A stretch of DNA of 64,000 nt from an uncultured Pelagibacteraceae bacterium (GCA_902604575.1 CACKZH010000002.1:1-64000); one strand, 5' to 3'; positions 9,985 to 21,309 are shown, numbered from the stretch's first letter. A program made the numbers and translations. Notes: generated by a model not told the origin, from the letters alone.

Positions 9985-11897
9985 AAAAAAATTATCAATT
10001 TTTAAATAATATCAACTTTCCATCTGATTTAAAAAAAGTGTCTGAAGATAATTTACAAAAAGTAGCAGATGAGGTGAGGGAGGAAATGATAGGTGCTGTT
10101 TCAGAAACAGGAGGTCACCTTGGTGCTGGTTTGGGCGTAGTTGAATTGACAGTTGCACTTCATTATGTTTTTGATACACCAAATGATAAATTAATATGGG
10201 ATGTAGGTCATCAATCCTACCCACATAAAATTTTAACTGGAAGAAAAGATAAAATTAGAACTTTACGGCAAGGCGATGGTTTATCAGGTTTTACAAAAAG
10301 ATCTGAAAGTGAGTATGACCCATTTGGAGCAGCTCATAGCTCAACATCTATTTCATCAGCATTAGGAATTGCTGAGGCAAATAAATTAGAAAATAAATCT
10401 TCCAATGTAATAGCTGTCATAGGTGATGGAGCAATTAGTGCAGGTATGGCTTACGAAGCTATGAATAATGCTGGAGCATCTAAGACAAAAATGATTGTTA
10501 TTTTAAATGATAACGACATGTCAATTGCAAAACCAGTTGGAGCAATGAGAACTTACTTGGCAAAATTATTTACGGGTAAAATATATTTTAGTCTTAGGGA
10601 AACTGTAAAATTAATTACATCTGCATTTTCAAAAAGATTTAGTGCCAAAGCAGGAAAAGCAGAGGATTTTTTCCGTTCAGCAGTTACCGGAGGTACATTG
10701 TTTAGTTCACTTGGTTTTTATTATGCAGGTCCTATAGATGGTCATGATTTATCAAGCCTAGTTCCAATTTTAAAAAACGCAAAAGAATCAAGACATGAGG
10801 GTCCTATAATGATTCATATCAAAACTCAAAAAGGAAAAGGTTATTCTTATGCAGAAAAAGCAAATGATCATTATCATGGAGTGTCAAAATTTAATGTTGA
10901 GACTGGCGAACAAGTAAAGAGTAAATCGAACCTTCCAGCTTATACAAAAGTATTTGCAAACACCTTAGTTAAACATGCCAAAAAAGATAGCAAAATAGTA
11001 GGAATAACAGCAGCTATGCCAGGAGGGACTGGCATGGATATTTTTGGTAAGGAGTTTCCAAATAGAATGTTTGATGTAGGAATAGCAGAGCAACATGCCG
11101 TAACTTTTGCAGCCGGTCTAGCGACCGAGGGTTATAAACCATATGCTGCAATTTATTCTACTTTTTTACAGAGAGCATATGATCAAGTTGTCCACGATGT
11201 TGCCATCCAAAGTTTACCAGTTAGATTTGCGATAGATAGAGCAGGATTAGTTGGTGCTGATGGATCAACACATGCTGGTTCATTTGATATAACTTATTTG
11301 TCAACTTTGCCTAACTTTATAGTCATGGCAGCAAGTAACGAAGCTGAACTAGTAAAAATGATTAATACTTCAGTAGATATAAATGACAGACCTTCTGCAA
11401 TCAGATATCCAAGAGGAGCAGGAGTTGGGATTGATCTTCCATCAATAGATGAAAAAATTGAAATTGGCAAAGGGAGAGTCGTTCAACAAGGGACACAAGT
11501 TTGTGTATTAAACCTCGGAACTCGACTTGAAGAGTGTAAGTTAGCTGCAGAGGAATTAAAAGCAAAAGGAGTTTCAACAACTTTGATAGATGCCAGATTT
11601 GCTAAGCCTTTGGACGAAGAACTTATACTAAAATCTGCTAAGGAACATGAGTTTATGATAACTGTTGAAGAAGGATCAATAGGTGGTTTCGGTTCTCATG
11701 TTAAAAATTTATTAGCTGAAAGAGGAGTATTTGACAAAGGTTTAAAATTTAGATCAATGACTTTACCAGATGAATTTATTGAACAAGATGATCCAAAAAA
11801 AATGTACGATAAAGCTGGATTAAACAGTTCTCAAATTTCTAAGAAAATTGCTGATATTTTGTTTCAAAAGGAGACAATAAGAGTTGTGAAAAATTAA
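9981..11897 (+). CDS. dxs: 1-deoxy-D-xylulose-5-phosphate synthase
   Basis: Thiamine-diphosphate enzyme that condenses pyruvate and glyceraldehyde-3-phosphate, the entry step of the MEP isoprenoid pathway. The 638-residue protein has the N-terminal [12 protein letters not shown], the cofactor motif GDGAISAG (148-155) and the transketolase-like central segment [15 protein letters not shown]. The C-terminal domain includes [11 protein letters not shown]. It completes the xseB-ispA-dxs set and stops six bases from the convergent aroC. Confidence 0.97.
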   Translation: MKKNYQFLNNINFPSDLKKVSEDNLQKVADEVREEMIGAVSETGGHLGAGLGVVELTVALHYVFDTPNDKLIWDVGHQSYPHKILTGRKDKIRTLRQGDGLSGFTKRSESEYDPFGAAHSSTSISSALGIAEANKLENKSSNVIAVIGDGAISAGMAYEAMNNAGASKTKMIVILNDNDMSIAKPVGAMRTYLAKLFTGKIYFSLRETVKLITSAFSKRFSAKAGKAEDFFRSAVTGGTLFSSLGFYYAGPIDGHDLSSLVPILKNAKESRHEGPIMIHIKTQKGKGYSYAEKANDHYHGVSKFNVETGEQVKSKSNLPAYTKVFANTLVKHAKKDSKIVGITAAMPGGTGMDIFGKEFPNRMFDVGIAEQHAVTFAAGLATEGYKPYAAIYSTFLQRAYDQVVHDVAIQSLPVRFAIDRAGLVGADGSTHAGSFDITYLSTLPNFIVMAASNEAELVKMINTSVDINDRPSAIRYPRGAGVGIDLPSIDEKIEIGKGRVVQQGTQVCVLNLGTRLEECKLAAEELKAKGVSTTLIDARFAKPLDEELILKSAKEHEFMITVEEGSIGGFGSHVKNLLAERGVFDKGLKFRSMTLPDEFIEQDDPKKMYDKAGLNSSQISKKIADILFQKETIRVVKN

Positions 11898-11903
11898 TTT
11901 AAA

Positions 11904-12986
11904 CTAACTACACTGGGCTTTATTCATTAAGTAGTGGTCAAGTAAAACACAGTTCATCATAGCTTCACCAATTGGTACAGCTCTAATTCCTACACAAGGA
12001 TCGTGTCTACCTTTAACAGATATTGAAGTATTTTTCCCAAATTTATTTATAGTCTTTCTACTAGTTAAAATTGACGATGTTGGTTTGACAGCAAAAGATG
12101 CAACAATTTCTTGGCCCGTAGAAATTCCACCAAGAATTCCACCAGCGTTATTTGAATTGAATTTTAATTTATTTCCTTTTGAAGAAATTTCATCTGAATT
12201 TTGTTCTCCACTTAATTGTGCTGAGTTTATTCCTGCACCAATATTTACACCTTTAACTGCATTAATACTCATTAGACCTGAAGCTATGTCAGTATCCAAT
12301 TTTGAATAAATTGGAGCACCTAAACCAACTGGGATACCTCTTGCTCTTATTTCAATCACTGCTCCACATGAGGATCCTGATTTTCTTACACCAAGCAAAT
12401 ATTTTTCCCATAATTTAATCATTGATTTATCAGGACAAAAAAATGGATTTTTTGAAATTACTTTATCGTTCCATTGATTTGTATCACATCCAAGAATTCC
12501 TAGCTGAGTTACTGCACCAATTACTTTAAATTTTTTACCTAATTTTTTTTGAAGTACTACTTTTGCTATTGCACCGGCCGCAACTCGTGCCGCAGTTTCT
12601 CTAGCAGAAGATCTTCCACCACCTCTATAGTCTCTAATTCCATATTTTTTAAAATAAGTAAAATCTGCATGACCTGGTCTGAACTTATCTTTAATGTTAC
12701 TATAATCTTTGGATCTCATATCTTTATTGTAGATGATGAGAGAAATAGGTGTTCCTGTAGTTTTACCCTCAAATATTCCTGACAATATTTGAACTTTATC
12801 ATCCTCTTTTCGCTGAGTTGTAAATTTAGATTGTCCTGGCTTTCTTTTGTCTAATTCTATTTGAATATCTTGCTCTTTAAGATTTATGTTTGGAGGACAA
12901 CCATCAACAATACAACCAATTGCAGGCCCATGAGACTCTCCCCAAGTTGTGAAACGAAATAGCTTTCCAAAAGTATTAAATGACAT
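11904..12986 (-). CDS. aroC: Chorismate synthase
   Basis: FMN-dependent final step of the shikimate pathway, from EPSP to chorismate. The 360-residue protein is full length with the three family signatures: [17 protein letters not shown] near the N-terminus, [18 protein letters not shown] in the middle (RPGHAD just before), and [18 protein letters not shown] near the C-terminus. It is encoded alone on the minus strand, divergent from pdxH with 33 bases between the starts. Confidence 0.97.
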   Translation of the reverse strand: MSFNTFGKLFRFTTWGESHGPAIGCIVDGCPPNINLKEQDIQIELDKRKPGQSKFTTQRKEDDKVQILSGIFEGKTTGTPISLIIYNKDMRSKDYSNIKDKFRPGHADFTYFKKYGIRDYRGGGRSSARETAARVAAGAIAKVVLQKKLGKKFKVIGAVTQLGILGCDTNQWNDKVISKNPFFCPDKSMIKLWEKYLLGVRKSGSSCGAVIEIRARGIPVGLGAPIYSKLDTDIASGLMSINAVKGVNIGAGINSAQLSGEQNSDEISSKGNKLKFNSNNAGGILGGISTGQEIVASFAVKPTSSILTSRKTINKFGKNTSISVKGRHDPCVGIRAVPIGEAMMNCVLLDHYLMNKAQCS

Positions 12987-13019
12987 TATTTATATTATAT
13001 AGATTATTTTGTTTAAATT

Positions 13020-13646
13020 ATGAATCAAAAAAACTCTTTAGGTCTTAATAGTTGCTTTCTTGATATAGATGATCCAATTCAATTATTTTATGAATGGATG
13101 GAGGAAGCAAAGAAAACTGAGCCAAATGATCCAAACGCTGTTGCTTTGGCCACGTCAAATAAAAACAATATTCCTTCAGTTAGAATGGTTTTACTTAAAG
13201 ATTTCAACAAAGATGGATTTGTATTTTATACAAATTTAAATAGTCAAAAGGGAAATGTATTAAAAGAAAATCCGTATGCTGCAATGTGTTTCCATTGGAA
13301 AAGTCTCCTAAGACAAATAAGAATTAATGGAAAGGTGTCATTAGTTTCTGATCAGGTTGCAGATGAATATTATGCGTCTAGAGCTTATGAAAGTCGAATA
13401 GGAGCATGGGCTTCTAAGCAAAGTGATGAGTTAAATTCGCGAGAACAATTGTTAAAGTCCATACAAGATTACAAAAAAAAATTTAGCAACAAATCAGATG
13501 TGCCAAGACCAAGTCACTGGTCTGGATGGATTTTATCTCCAGATAGTATTGAATTTTGGCTAGATGGTGAGAACAGAATTCACGAAAGATTAAAATATAA
13601 TAAAGATAACTCTGGAAAGTGGATAAAGTCTTTATTAAGTCCTTAA
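13020..13646 (+). CDS. pdxH: Pyridoxamine/pyridoxine 5'-phosphate oxidase
   Basis: FMN oxidase that makes pyridoxal phosphate. The 208-residue split-barrel protein shows PSVRMVLLKDFNKDGFVFYTN, GNVLKENPYAAMCFHWK, the R-Q-I-R-I-N-G strand, SRIGAWASKQS and the C-terminal WLDGENRIHERL with a conserved Arg-x-His pair. The start is ATG at 13020. Its stop shares bases with that of the convergent ispB (13643-13646). Confidence 0.95.
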   Translation: MNQKNSLGLNSCFLDIDDPIQLFYEWMEEAKKTEPNDPNAVALATSNKNNIPSVRMVLLKDFNKDGFVFYTNLNSQKGNVLKENPYAAMCFHWKSLLRQIRINGKVSLVSDQVADEYYASRAYESRIGAWASKQSDELNSREQLLKSIQDYKKKFSNKSDVPRPSHWSGWILSPDSIEFWLDGENRIHERLKYNKDNSGKWIKSLLSP

Positions 13647-14656
13647 AAATTTCTTGATAAACTAAATGATGTTAATCTTTTAAGAATATTTTTTTCTTTA
13701 GAGTCTTTAAATACACTTAGAGAATTAGAGGCTAAATTTATATAGTGCTGTGCTTTTTGATAGCATTCCTGAATTATTTTATACTTGTTTATTAGAACAA
13801 TAATTTCATTAAAGTCATCTTTTGTTCTTAACTGTTTTTTAAACATATTTGACAAAATTTTCTTTTGACCATTTTCTAATTTTTGAAAAAGTAAAATTAT
13901 TGGTAGAGTTATTTTTCCTTCAAAAAAATCTTGACCAATTTTTTTACCAAATAGTTTGAGCTCAGCATTATAGTCTAGTGTGTCATCTGCTATTTGAAAA
14001 GTTAATCCCAAGTTTCTTCCATAAAATTCTAAAGCATCTTTTTCTTTATTTTCTGCGTCAGATAAAATCGCGCCAACTTTAGTTGCTGCTGCAAATAACT
14101 CAGCAGTTTTAGCTGAGATAATTTTTAAATATGTTTCTTCCAGCATATCAACTTCACCTTTATGTTGAAGTTGCAAAACTTCCCCTTGAGCAATTTTAGA
14201 TGAAGTGGACGATAATAATTTTAAAACTTCTAGGTTTCCGTCTTCTACCATCATTTCAAAACATCTACTTAAAAGATAGTCCCCTATTAAAACCGAGGAA
14301 TGATTACCCCAAACTTTGTTTAAAGTTTCTTGCCCTCTTCTAACAGTGCCTTCATCTATTACATCATCATGCATCAACGTTGCGCTGTGAATTAATTCAA
14401 CACATGCAGCTAAATTTATATCTCTGGAGCCTTTAGAGTAACCACATAATTTTGCACTACCCAACGTTAGTAAAGCTCTTAGTCTTTTTCCTCCAGTTTC
14501 AATGTGATAATCTGTCATTTTTTGAACCAGCTGTACGTCACTTGATAATTTTGATTTTATTTTTTCTTCGGTTAAAACCAGTTTTTCTTCAACTGAGTCT
14601 TTAAGCTGAAAATATGAATCATTTATCTGATTTTTAAGCTGTACAACTGTTCCCAT
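13643..14656 (-). CDS. ispB: Long-chain polyprenyl diphosphate synthase (ubiquinone side chain)
   Basis: Elongates FPP to the C40-C50 side chain of ubiquinone. The 337-residue trans-prenyltransferase has DDVID (97-101) followed by EGTVRRGQETLNKVWGN, and QIADDTLDY (222-230). The DDxxD without the two-residue insert and the small residues before the motif separate it from IspA in this window. Octaprenyl versus decaprenyl cannot be decided from sequence alone. It is divergent from the S49 peptidase gene across a 114-base gap. Confidence 0.92.
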   Translation of the reverse strand: MGTVVQLKNQINDSYFQLKDSVEEKLVLTEEKIKSKLSSDVQLVQKMTDYHIETGGKRLRALLTLGSAKLCGYSKGSRDINLAACVELIHSATLMHDDVIDEGTVRRGQETLNKVWGNHSSVLIGDYLLSRCFEMMVEDGNLEVLKLLSSTSSKIAQGEVLQLQHKGEVDMLEETYLKIISAKTAELFAAATKVGAILSDAENKEKDALEFYGRNLGLTFQIADDTLDYNAELKLFGKKIGQDFFEGKITLPIILLFQKLENGQKKILSNMFKKQLRTKDDFNEIIVLINKYKIIQECYQKAQHYINLASNSLSVFKDSKEKNILKRLTSFSLSRNF

Positions 14657-14702
14657 AACATTTTTAAATTAGTATAATTTGTTTATATATATTACTTATC
14701 AA

Positions 14703-14730
14703 TTGACGCACCAGTTTCTTCAATTATAAG
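14703..14730 (+). promoter_or_regulatory. Putative sigma-70 promoter for the S49 peptidase-glyQS-ppdK unit
   Basis: TTGACG (14703-14708) and TATAAG (14725-14730) are separated by 16 bases, in the 114-base gap between the divergent ispB and S49 genes. The predicted transcript starts about 35 bases before the ATG at 14771. This is inferred from the consensus alone. Confidence 0.45.
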
Positions 14731-14770
14731 TAGTCTTTATATTCAATAAATAATTCTATAAGACTTACCT

Positions 14771-15577
14771 ATGTTCTCTTTTTTTAAAAAGAAAAAAATT
14801 GTTGCCCACTTAAAATTAAGTGGAGTTATCGGTAATGCTGGAAAATTTAAACAAGGTATTGATTTTGCCGGTCAAGAAGAACTAATTAAAAAGGCTTTTT
14901 CTCTGAAAAAAGCTACATGTGTTGCAATATCAATCAATTCTCCAGGGGGATCACCAGTTCAATCTCATTTAATCTACACTTTTATTAGACAACAAGCAAA
15001 AAAACACAAAAAAAAAGTTATTGTATTCGCTGAAGACGTAGCAGCTTCTGGAGGTTATTTGATTTCTTGTGCTGGGGACGAAATTTATGCAAATTCAAGT
15101 TCAATAATCGGATCTATAGGAGTGATATATTCTTCTTTTGGATTTACTGAGTTGATAAAAAAAATTGGGGTTGAAAGAAGAGTTCATACTGCTGGCAAAA
15201 ACAAAAGCACACTTGATCCATTTTTAGAAGAAAAAAATGAGGATATTGAAAGATTAAAAAATATTCAATTGGATCTTCATAAAGACTTTATAGATGTTGT
15301 TGAAAAAAGCAGAGGATCAAAATTAAATAAATCTGATGTAGAACTTTTTTCAGGTGAGTTTTGGTCTGGCAGTAAAGCAAAAAATTTAGGATTGATTGAC
15401 GGAATAGGTAACGCACATGAAATATTAAAAGAGAAATTTGGTGAGGATGTAATTATTAAAAAATTTGAAAAATCAAAAGGATGGTTAAGTCAAAAGCTTT
15501 CTTCATCTAGCAATCAAGCAGATCAAATAGCAAGTATTTTAGATGAAAGATCAATTTGGCAAAGATATGGTTTCTAA
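14771..15577 (+). CDS. S49 family (SppA-like) serine peptidase
   Basis: A single-domain member of the signal-peptide peptidase A / SohB family, which degrades membrane-released peptides. The 268-residue protein shows SINSPGGS (54-61), the nucleophile segment EDVAASGGY with Ser93, SIIGSIGVI, and [10 protein letters not shown], whose Lys145 is the likely general base by comparison with short Bacillus-type SppA. There is no clear signal peptide or membrane anchor; the N-terminus is a short lysine-rich tail. Its end overlaps the glyQ start, so it probably leads an operon with glyQS. Confidence 0.88.
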   Translation: MFSFFKKKKIVAHLKLSGVIGNAGKFKQGIDFAGQEELIKKAFSLKKATCVAISINSPGGSPVQSHLIYTFIRQQAKKHKKKVIVFAEDVAASGGYLISCAGDEIYANSSSIIGSIGVIYSSFGFTELIKKIGVERRVHTAGKNKSTLDPFLEEKNEDIERLKNIQLDLHKDFIDVVEKSRGSKLNKSDVELFSGEFWSGSKAKNLGLIDGIGNAHEILKEKFGEDVIIKKFEKSKGWLSQKLSSSSNQADQIASILDERSIWQRYGF

Positions 15578-16448
15578 AGCAAAAAAAGAAAAAAAAAAAA
15601 TTCAAACATTCCAAGAAACAATTTTAAATCTTCAGAAATTTTGGAGTAAAAAAGGATGCATTATTCTTCAGCCTTACGATATGGAGGTTGGTGCAGGAAC
15701 TTTTCATCCAGCTACTACCCTAAGATCACTTGGAACCAAACCATGGAAAGCAGCTTACGTACAACCATCAAGAAGACCTACAGATGGAAGATATGGAGAT
15801 AATCCAAACAGACTACAACACTATTATCAATTTCAAGTTTTAATTAAACCTTCCCCTGAAAATATAAAAAAACTTTATCTAAATAGTTTATCTACTATAG
15901 GAATAGATCATAATGATCATGATATAAGGTTTGTTGAAGATGATTGGGAAAGTCCAACATTAGGTGCTGCAGGATTAGGATGGGAAGTATGGTGTGATGG
16001 AATGGAAATTACTCAATTCACCTATTTTCAACAAATGGCTGGATTTGATTGTAAACCTGTATCAGTTGAAATCACTTATGGCTTAGAAAGAATTTGCATG
16101 TTCACTCAAAAAGAAAAAAATATTTATGATTTAATGTGGAATGATGAAGGTGTAAAATATCACGAAGTTTTTCACCAAGCTGAAAAAGAATTTTCAGCGT
16201 ACAATTTTGAACACGCGAATGTAGAAACACTTTTGAAAATGTTTGAAATGCATGAGTCCGAGGCAAAAGATTTGGTAGAAAAAAAAATTTCTTTACCAGC
16301 ATATGATCAATGTTTAAAAGCCAGTCATGTGTTTAATATTTTAGATGCAAGAGGTGCAATCAGTGTTGCACAAAGAGCTGGTTATATTGCTAGAATAAGA
16401 GATATTACAAAATCTGCAGCAGGTGTTTGGTTAGACAGTCAAAAATAA
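15567..16448 (+). CDS. glyQ: Glycyl-tRNA synthetase alpha subunit
   Basis: Catalytic subunit of the heterotetrameric bacterial glycyl-tRNA synthetase. Class II features are present: [58 protein letters not shown] and [10 protein letters not shown] choose the ATG at 15567 (293 residues), which gives the usual short lead before the conserved core; an ATG eight codons earlier at 15543 is also in frame. Either way it overlaps the S49 gene (11 or 35 bases). The stop overlaps glyS as TAATG. Confidence 0.95.
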   Translation: MVSKAKKEKKKIQTFQETILNLQKFWSKKGCIILQPYDMEVGAGTFHPATTLRSLGTKPWKAAYVQPSRRPTDGRYGDNPNRLQHYYQFQVLIKPSPENIKKLYLNSLSTIGIDHNDHDIRFVEDDWESPTLGAAGLGWEVWCDGMEITQFTYFQQMAGFDCKPVSVEITYGLERICMFTQKEKNIYDLMWNDEGVKYHEVFHQAEKEFSAYNFEHANVETLLKMFEMHESEAKDLVEKKISLPAYDQCLKASHVFNILDARGAISVAQRAGYIARIRDITKSAAGVWLDSQK

Positions 16449-18514
16449 TGTCAGAGTTTTTTTTAGAATTATTTAGTGAAGAAATACCTTCAACTCTTCA
16501 ACAAAATTTTAGGGAAGACTTACTTAAAAGTTTTAATGACTTTTTTTTTGAAAAATCAATTTTATTTAAAAAAAGCTCGTCATATTCAACACCAAATAGA
16601 CTAGTGGTATTATTTGAAGGTGTTCAAAAAAATGTAGTATTAAAATCTGAGGAGATTAAAGGCCCAAATATTAAGTCACCAGAGTCAGCACTCGTGGGTT
16701 TTGTTAGGTCAAATAAAATCCTAAAAAAAGATCTCTACCAAAAGAAAACAGACAAAGGAGAATTTTACTTTTTCAAAACAAAATCAAAAAAATTGCACAC
16801 ACATGAATTACTAGAGGAATTTATACCAATAATATTAAATAAAATTCAATGGAAAAAATCAATGTATTGGGGAACTTTTGATCTAAATTGGGGTAGACCT
16901 TTAAAGTCAATTCTAGCTGTATTTGATAAAAAAAAGTTAAATTTTAATTTTCATCACCTCACATCTTCTAACTCAACCTTTATCGATACAGAATTTGAAG
17001 AAAATAAAAAGTCTTTCTTAGAATTTAAAAATTATAAAAGTTTTTTTAAAAAAATTGACATTATCGTTGATCACAATGAAAGAAAAAAGTTAATAGAAAA
17101 AAAATTCAACAATATATTAAAAAATAAAAATATTAAGATTCAAAATAATCCTAGATTACTTAATGAGGTTGTAGATTTAACAGATCAACCAAATATCCTT
17201 CTTTGTGAATTTGATAAGAAATTTTTAAATATTCCAAAAGAAATATTAATTATTACCATGCAATACCATCAAAAATATTTTCCTATATTTGATAATAAAG
17301 AAAATATTACTAATGAGTTTTTAGTAGTTGCAAATAAAAAAGATAAAAAGGGATTAATTAAATTAGGAAATGAAAGAGTGGTTGAAGCAAGATTAAGTGA
17401 TGCAGAATTTTTTTGGAAAAAAGATAAATCTCAAAATATGGTCAAAAAAGTTACCGATTTAAAATCAATGAATTATTTTAAAGGATTAGGAAATTATTTT
17501 GATAAAGCCCAAAGAATGAGAAAATTGGGTGGAATGATATCTGATGAACTTTTAATCAGTAAAGAAAAAGTTGAATTATCAGCATCAATTTGTAAAGTTG
17601 ATTTATTATCAGAGCTAGTGGGTGAATTCCCAGAACTACAAGGTGTGATGGGAGGTTATTTTGCTATTGCACAAGGTTTTGATAAAGATTTGGCTTTGGC
17701 CATAAGTGAGCAATATTTACCTACAAGTTCAGGCTCAAGAGTCCCAAAAAAACCATTTAGCATAGCCCTTTCTTTAGCTGATAAGATAGATACTTTAGTT
17801 GGTTTTTTTGGTTTAAATCAAAAGCCAACAAGTTCTAAAGATCCATATGCTCTAAGAAGATTAGCATTAGGAGTAATAAGAATAATTGTTGAAAATAAAA
17901 AAGATTTTAAAATAAAAGATTTAATTAATTATTCTTCAAGCCTGTATTTAGATCAAGGTTTTGAAATTGATAACCAATCTTTACAAAATGAATTATCAGA
18001 GTTTTTAATGGATAGATTAAAATATCACATGAAGGAAGAAAATATTAGAAATGATATAATTCAAGCGTCAATCAGTTCTTTTAACTTAGATCAATCTGTT
18101 ATTATTTTTAATAAAGCTAAACATTTAAATAAAATTATTACCAAACCAAATGGTTTAGATATTATTGCAAGCTATAAAAGAGCCTCAAACATTTTAGACG
18201 GTGAATTAAAAAATGATAAAATAGAATTATCAAATACAACTGATCCTGGTATTTTTAAAACTGAGTTAGAAAAAAACCTATTTAAAAAAATTAGTGAATT
18301 AAGTAAATATTTTTCAAGCATTAATAAAGATGAAAATTATGTTCAAACATTGGACAATTTAGCTAGCGTCAAAAGAGAGGTTTTTGATTTTTTTGATAAT
18401 GTAATTGTGAACGAAGAGGATCCAGTCATAAAGAAGAATAGACTGGAACTAATCCAAATGATGTGTAAAACGTTCAACAATTATGTTAATTTTTCTCTAA
18501 TCGACTCCCGTTAA
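16448..18514 (+). CDS. glyS: Glycyl-tRNA synthetase beta subunit
   Basis: Partner of GlyQ that carries tRNA-recognition functions. It is 688 residues from the ATG at 16448, which directly overlaps the glyQ stop; an upstream in-frame start inside glyQ is rejected because the family begins near FFLELFSEEIPS. Recognisable segments are TPNRLVVL, KGPNIKSPESALVGF, MQYHQKYFP, ARLSDAEFFWKKD, VGEFPELQGVMGGYFA and KDPYALRRLALGVIRI. It is followed by ppdK with another TAATG junction. Confidence 0.95.
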   Translation: MSEFFLELFSEEIPSTLQQNFREDLLKSFNDFFFEKSILFKKSSSYSTPNRLVVLFEGVQKNVVLKSEEIKGPNIKSPESALVGFVRSNKILKKDLYQKKTDKGEFYFFKTKSKKLHTHELLEEFIPIILNKIQWKKSMYWGTFDLNWGRPLKSILAVFDKKKLNFNFHHLTSSNSTFIDTEFEENKKSFLEFKNYKSFFKKIDIIVDHNERKKLIEKKFNNILKNKNIKIQNNPRLLNEVVDLTDQPNILLCEFDKKFLNIPKEILIITMQYHQKYFPIFDNKENITNEFLVVANKKDKKGLIKLGNERVVEARLSDAEFFWKKDKSQNMVKKVTDLKSMNYFKGLGNYFDKAQRMRKLGGMISDELLISKEKVELSASICKVDLLSELVGEFPELQGVMGGYFAIAQGFDKDLALAISEQYLPTSSGSRVPKKPFSIALSLADKIDTLVGFFGLNQKPTSSKDPYALRRLALGVIRIIVENKKDFKIKDLINYSSSLYLDQGFEIDNQSLQNELSEFLMDRLKYHMKEENIRNDIIQASISSFNLDQSVIIFNKAKHLNKIITKPNGLDIIASYKRASNILDGELKNDKIELSNTTDPGIFKTELEKNLFKKISELSKYFSSINKDENYVQTLDNLASVKREVFDFFDNVIVNEEDPVIKKNRLELIQMMCKTFNNYVNFSLIDSR

Positions 18515-21180
18515 TGAAAAAACTTATATTAAACTTCAATTCTAAGGATAGTAAAAAAATTAAAAATCCTAAAAACTTTTTAGGAGGAAAAGGTGCTAAT
18601 CTTTCTGAAATGGGAAGAATGGGTCTTCCAGTGCCTCCTGGTTTTACAATATCTACAAAAGTTTGTGAAATTTTTTACAAAGATAAAAAAAAATTAAATA
18701 AAAATTTAATTTCGCAAATTAAAAAAGAATTAAAATTAATTGAAAAAGATGTTTCTAAAAAATTTGGAGACTTAAAGAATCCACTTTTGTTGTCTGTACG
18801 TTCTGGTGCAAGAGTATCAATGCCAGGCATGATGGATACTATTCTAAATCTGGGTCTGAACGATAAAACAGTTAAAGCTTTAGCAATTAAAACTTCAAAT
18901 GGAAGATTTGCTAAAGACAGTTATAGAAGATTCATTCAAATGTACGGTAATGTAGTAATGGGTGTAGAAGGATATCATTTTGAGGAATTAATTGAAAATT
19001 ATAAACTTACTAAAGGTGTTTTGTTAGATACAGATTTAGATGAAAGTGATTGGGATGGATTAATTGAAGATTTTAAAAGAACACTAAGAGAAAAAGCAAA
19101 AAAAGATTTTCCCCAAGATGTTTATGAACAATTGCTAGGAGCAATAAGTGCAGTATTTTTATCGTGGGAAAGCAATAGAGCAAAAGTTTATAGAAAATTA
19201 AATCAAATTCCAGCTGAGTGGGGAACAGCTGTAAATGTTCAATCAATGGTTTTTGGAAATATGGGTGATGATTGTGCAACAGGAGTTGTGTTTACAAGAA
19301 ATCCATCAGATGGATCAAATGAAATATATGGTGAGTATTTAATTAATGCGCAAGGCGAAGATGTTGTAGCGGGTACGAGGACTCCTCAATACATAACAAA
19401 AAAAGCTAGGAGAGACGCTAAAGTAAAAGAATTGTCAATGGAAGAATCCATGCCTAAAGTCTTTAAAGAACTTCAAAAAATTTTGAAAAAATTAGAAATG
19501 CATTACAAAGATATGCAAGACGTAGAGTTTACAGTTGAAAATAGTAAACTATGGATGCTTCAAACAAGATCAGGAAAAAGAACAGCAAAATCAGCATTAA
19601 AGATTGCAGTTGATATGGTTAAAGAAAAATTAATTTCTAAAAAGGAAGCTGTATTAAGAGTTGACCCAAACTCTTTAGAAACACTTTTACACCCTACTTT
19701 GGATGAAAAAAGTTCAATTAATGTAATAGCAAATGGATTGCCAGCATCACCTGGTGCAGCGAGTGGTAAAGTTGTATTTACATCAGAAGAGGCTGAAAGA
19801 TTAACCGCAATGATGCAAGATACAATTTTGGTCAGAGTAGAAACCTCTCCAGAAGATATACAAGGAATGCATGCTGCAAAAGGAATTTTGACTGCTAGAG
19901 GGGGTATGACAAGTCATGCGGCCGTTGTTGCAAGAGGTATGGGTAGACCATGCGTATCAGGATCAAGTGAAATTGATATAAACTATGAAAATAAATCTTT
20001 TAAAACTTCTTCAATAGAGATTCAAGAAGGAGATGTAATCACTATTGATGGCTCAACTGGAAGAATTATTGCAGGAAGTGTTTCAACTGTGAAGCCTGAA
20101 ATATCTGGTGATTTTTCCAAGTTAATGTCTTGGGCAGATAGCTTTAGAAAATTAAAAGTAAGAACAAATTCTGAGACTCCAAAAGATACTAAAACAGCAA
20201 AAGATTTTGGTGCAGAGGGTATTGGATTATGCAGAACTGAACATATGTTTTTTGATGAAGAACGAATTTTGTCTGTAAGAGAAATGATATTATCCAAAAC
20301 AAAAGATGACAGAGCAATAGCTTTACAAAAACTGTTACCGCATCAAAGAAAAGATTTTATAGATATTTTTAAAATCATGAGTGGGTTACCAGTCACAGTT
20401 AGATTGTTGGACCCACCATTACATGAATTTTTACCACGTACAGAAAAAGAAATTAATGAGGTTGCTAGTATAGTTAATCTCCCAGTTAAAGAGGTTGAGT
20501 CAAGAATTGAAGAACTACATGAGCAAAATCCTATGTTAGGTCATAGAGGATGTCGTCTAGGAATATCTTATCCTGAAATTTATGAAATGCAATGCAAAGC
20601 AATATTTGAGGCTTTAGCTTATCTCAAAAAAAATAAAATTAAATCTGCATTTCCTGAAATAATGATACCTTTAGTATCTACAGAGGCTGAGATTAAAATA
20701 ATGAAAGAATTAGTAATTAGAACTGCCAGTCAAGTTCAAAAAGAAAATAAATTAAAAATAGAATTTTTAGTAGGAACGATGATTGAATTACCTAGAGCGG
20801 CAATAAAAGCAAAGGAGATTGCAAAGCATGCAGAATTCTTTAGTTTTGGAACAAATGATTTAACTCAGACTACTTTTGGGATTAGTAGAGATGATAGTGG
20901 TAAATTTTTAAATGATTATTTAGAAAATAAAATATTTTCTGTTGATCCTTTTGTTTCAATAGATGAAGGAGTTTCAGATTTAGTTGAAATAGCAGTAGAA
21001 AAAGGACGAAAACAAAATAAAAATCTAAAGTTAGGTATCTGCGGAGAGCATGGAGGAGATCCACATAGTATATCTTTTTGTTCTAACGCAGGATTGGATT
21101 ATGTTTCTTGTTCACCTTATAGAGTTCCTGTTGCAAGGTTGGCTGCCGCTCAAGCTGAAATTAAAAAAAAAATTAAGTAG
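18514..21180 (+). CDS. ppdK: Pyruvate, phosphate dikinase
   Basis: Reversibly converts pyruvate, ATP and phosphate to PEP, AMP and PPi. The 888-residue protein has the N-terminal ATP-grasp domain (FLGGKGANLSEM, SVRSGARVSMPGMMDT), the swivelling phosphohistidine domain GGMTSHAAVVARGMG with His468, and the PEP/pyruvate TIM barrel with MIPLVSTEAE, FGTNDLTQTTFG and GICGEHGGDP. It is the last gene before the ssrA-linked insertion; its TAG stop forms part of the left repeat of that insertion. In streamlined marine alphaproteobacteria PPDK can serve both glycolysis and gluconeogenesis (inference). Confidence 0.97.
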   Translation: MKKLILNFNSKDSKKIKNPKNFLGGKGANLSEMGRMGLPVPPGFTISTKVCEIFYKDKKKLNKNLISQIKKELKLIEKDVSKKFGDLKNPLLLSVRSGARVSMPGMMDTILNLGLNDKTVKALAIKTSNGRFAKDSYRRFIQMYGNVVMGVEGYHFEELIENYKLTKGVLLDTDLDESDWDGLIEDFKRTLREKAKKDFPQDVYEQLLGAISAVFLSWESNRAKVYRKLNQIPAEWGTAVNVQSMVFGNMGDDCATGVVFTRNPSDGSNEIYGEYLINAQGEDVVAGTRTPQYITKKARRDAKVKELSMEESMPKVFKELQKILKKLEMHYKDMQDVEFTVENSKLWMLQTRSGKRTAKSALKIAVDMVKEKLISKKEAVLRVDPNSLETLLHPTLDEKSSINVIANGLPASPGAASGKVVFTSEEAERLTAMMQDTILVRVETSPEDIQGMHAAKGILTARGGMTSHAAVVARGMGRPCVSGSSEIDINYENKSFKTSSIEIQEGDVITIDGSTGRIIAGSVSTVKPEISGDFSKLMSWADSFRKLKVRTNSETPKDTKTAKDFGAEGIGLCRTEHMFFDEERILSVREMILSKTKDDRAIALQKLLPHQRKDFIDIFKIMSGLPVTVRLLDPPLHEFLPRTEKEINEVASIVNLPVKEVESRIEELHEQNPMLGHRGCRLGISYPEIYEMQCKAIFEALAYLKKNKIKSAFPEIMIPLVSTEAEIKIMKELVIRTASQVQKENKLKIEFLVGTMIELPRAAIKAKEIAKHAEFFSFGTNDLTQTTFGISRDDSGKFLNDYLENKIFSVDPFVSIDEGVSDLVEIAVEKGRKQNKNLKLGICGEHGGDPHSISFCSNAGLDYVSCSPYRVPVARLAAAQAEIKKKIK

Positions 21181-21192
21181 GGGGCGTTCTGT
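21175..21192 (+). repeat. Left att-like direct repeat (copy of ssrA 3' end)
   Basis: AAGTAGGGGGCGTTCTGT overlaps the ppdK stop and repeats 22333-22349 with a single extra G. The 12-base core GGGGCGTTCTGT (21181-21192) is the minus-strand 3' end of the tmRNA coding piece. On the minus strand it is followed by a run of ten T inside the ppdK 3' end, which would make a natural terminator for ssrA if the DNA between the repeats were absent. Confidence 0.8.
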
Positions 21193-21243
21193 AGAATGTC
21201 CACTAAATGATTATTAACAGAAAATAAGGACGTTTGGAAACTT

Positions 21244-21309
21244 CTTCGTAGAAACTTCGTAGTAAGTTTTCATTATTTGTCAGATTTCTTGTTTGGGTTC
21301 TTCGTAGAA
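21244..21309 (+). repeat. Left cluster of CTTCGTAG(A/T)A repeats (three copies)
   Basis: CTTCGTAGAA occurs at 21244-21253 and 21300-21309, and CTTCGTAGTA at 21255-21264. The core TTCGTAGAA has TTC/GAA dyad symmetry around GTA, as a protein-binding site might. A second cluster lies on the other side of the enclosed gene. Confidence 0.8.

Noticed and set aside
21181..21201. Left ssrA-like repeat as a plain terminator hairpin for ppdK
   Set aside because: On the plus strand no T-run follows and the stem has mismatches; identity with the ssrA 3' end explains it better.
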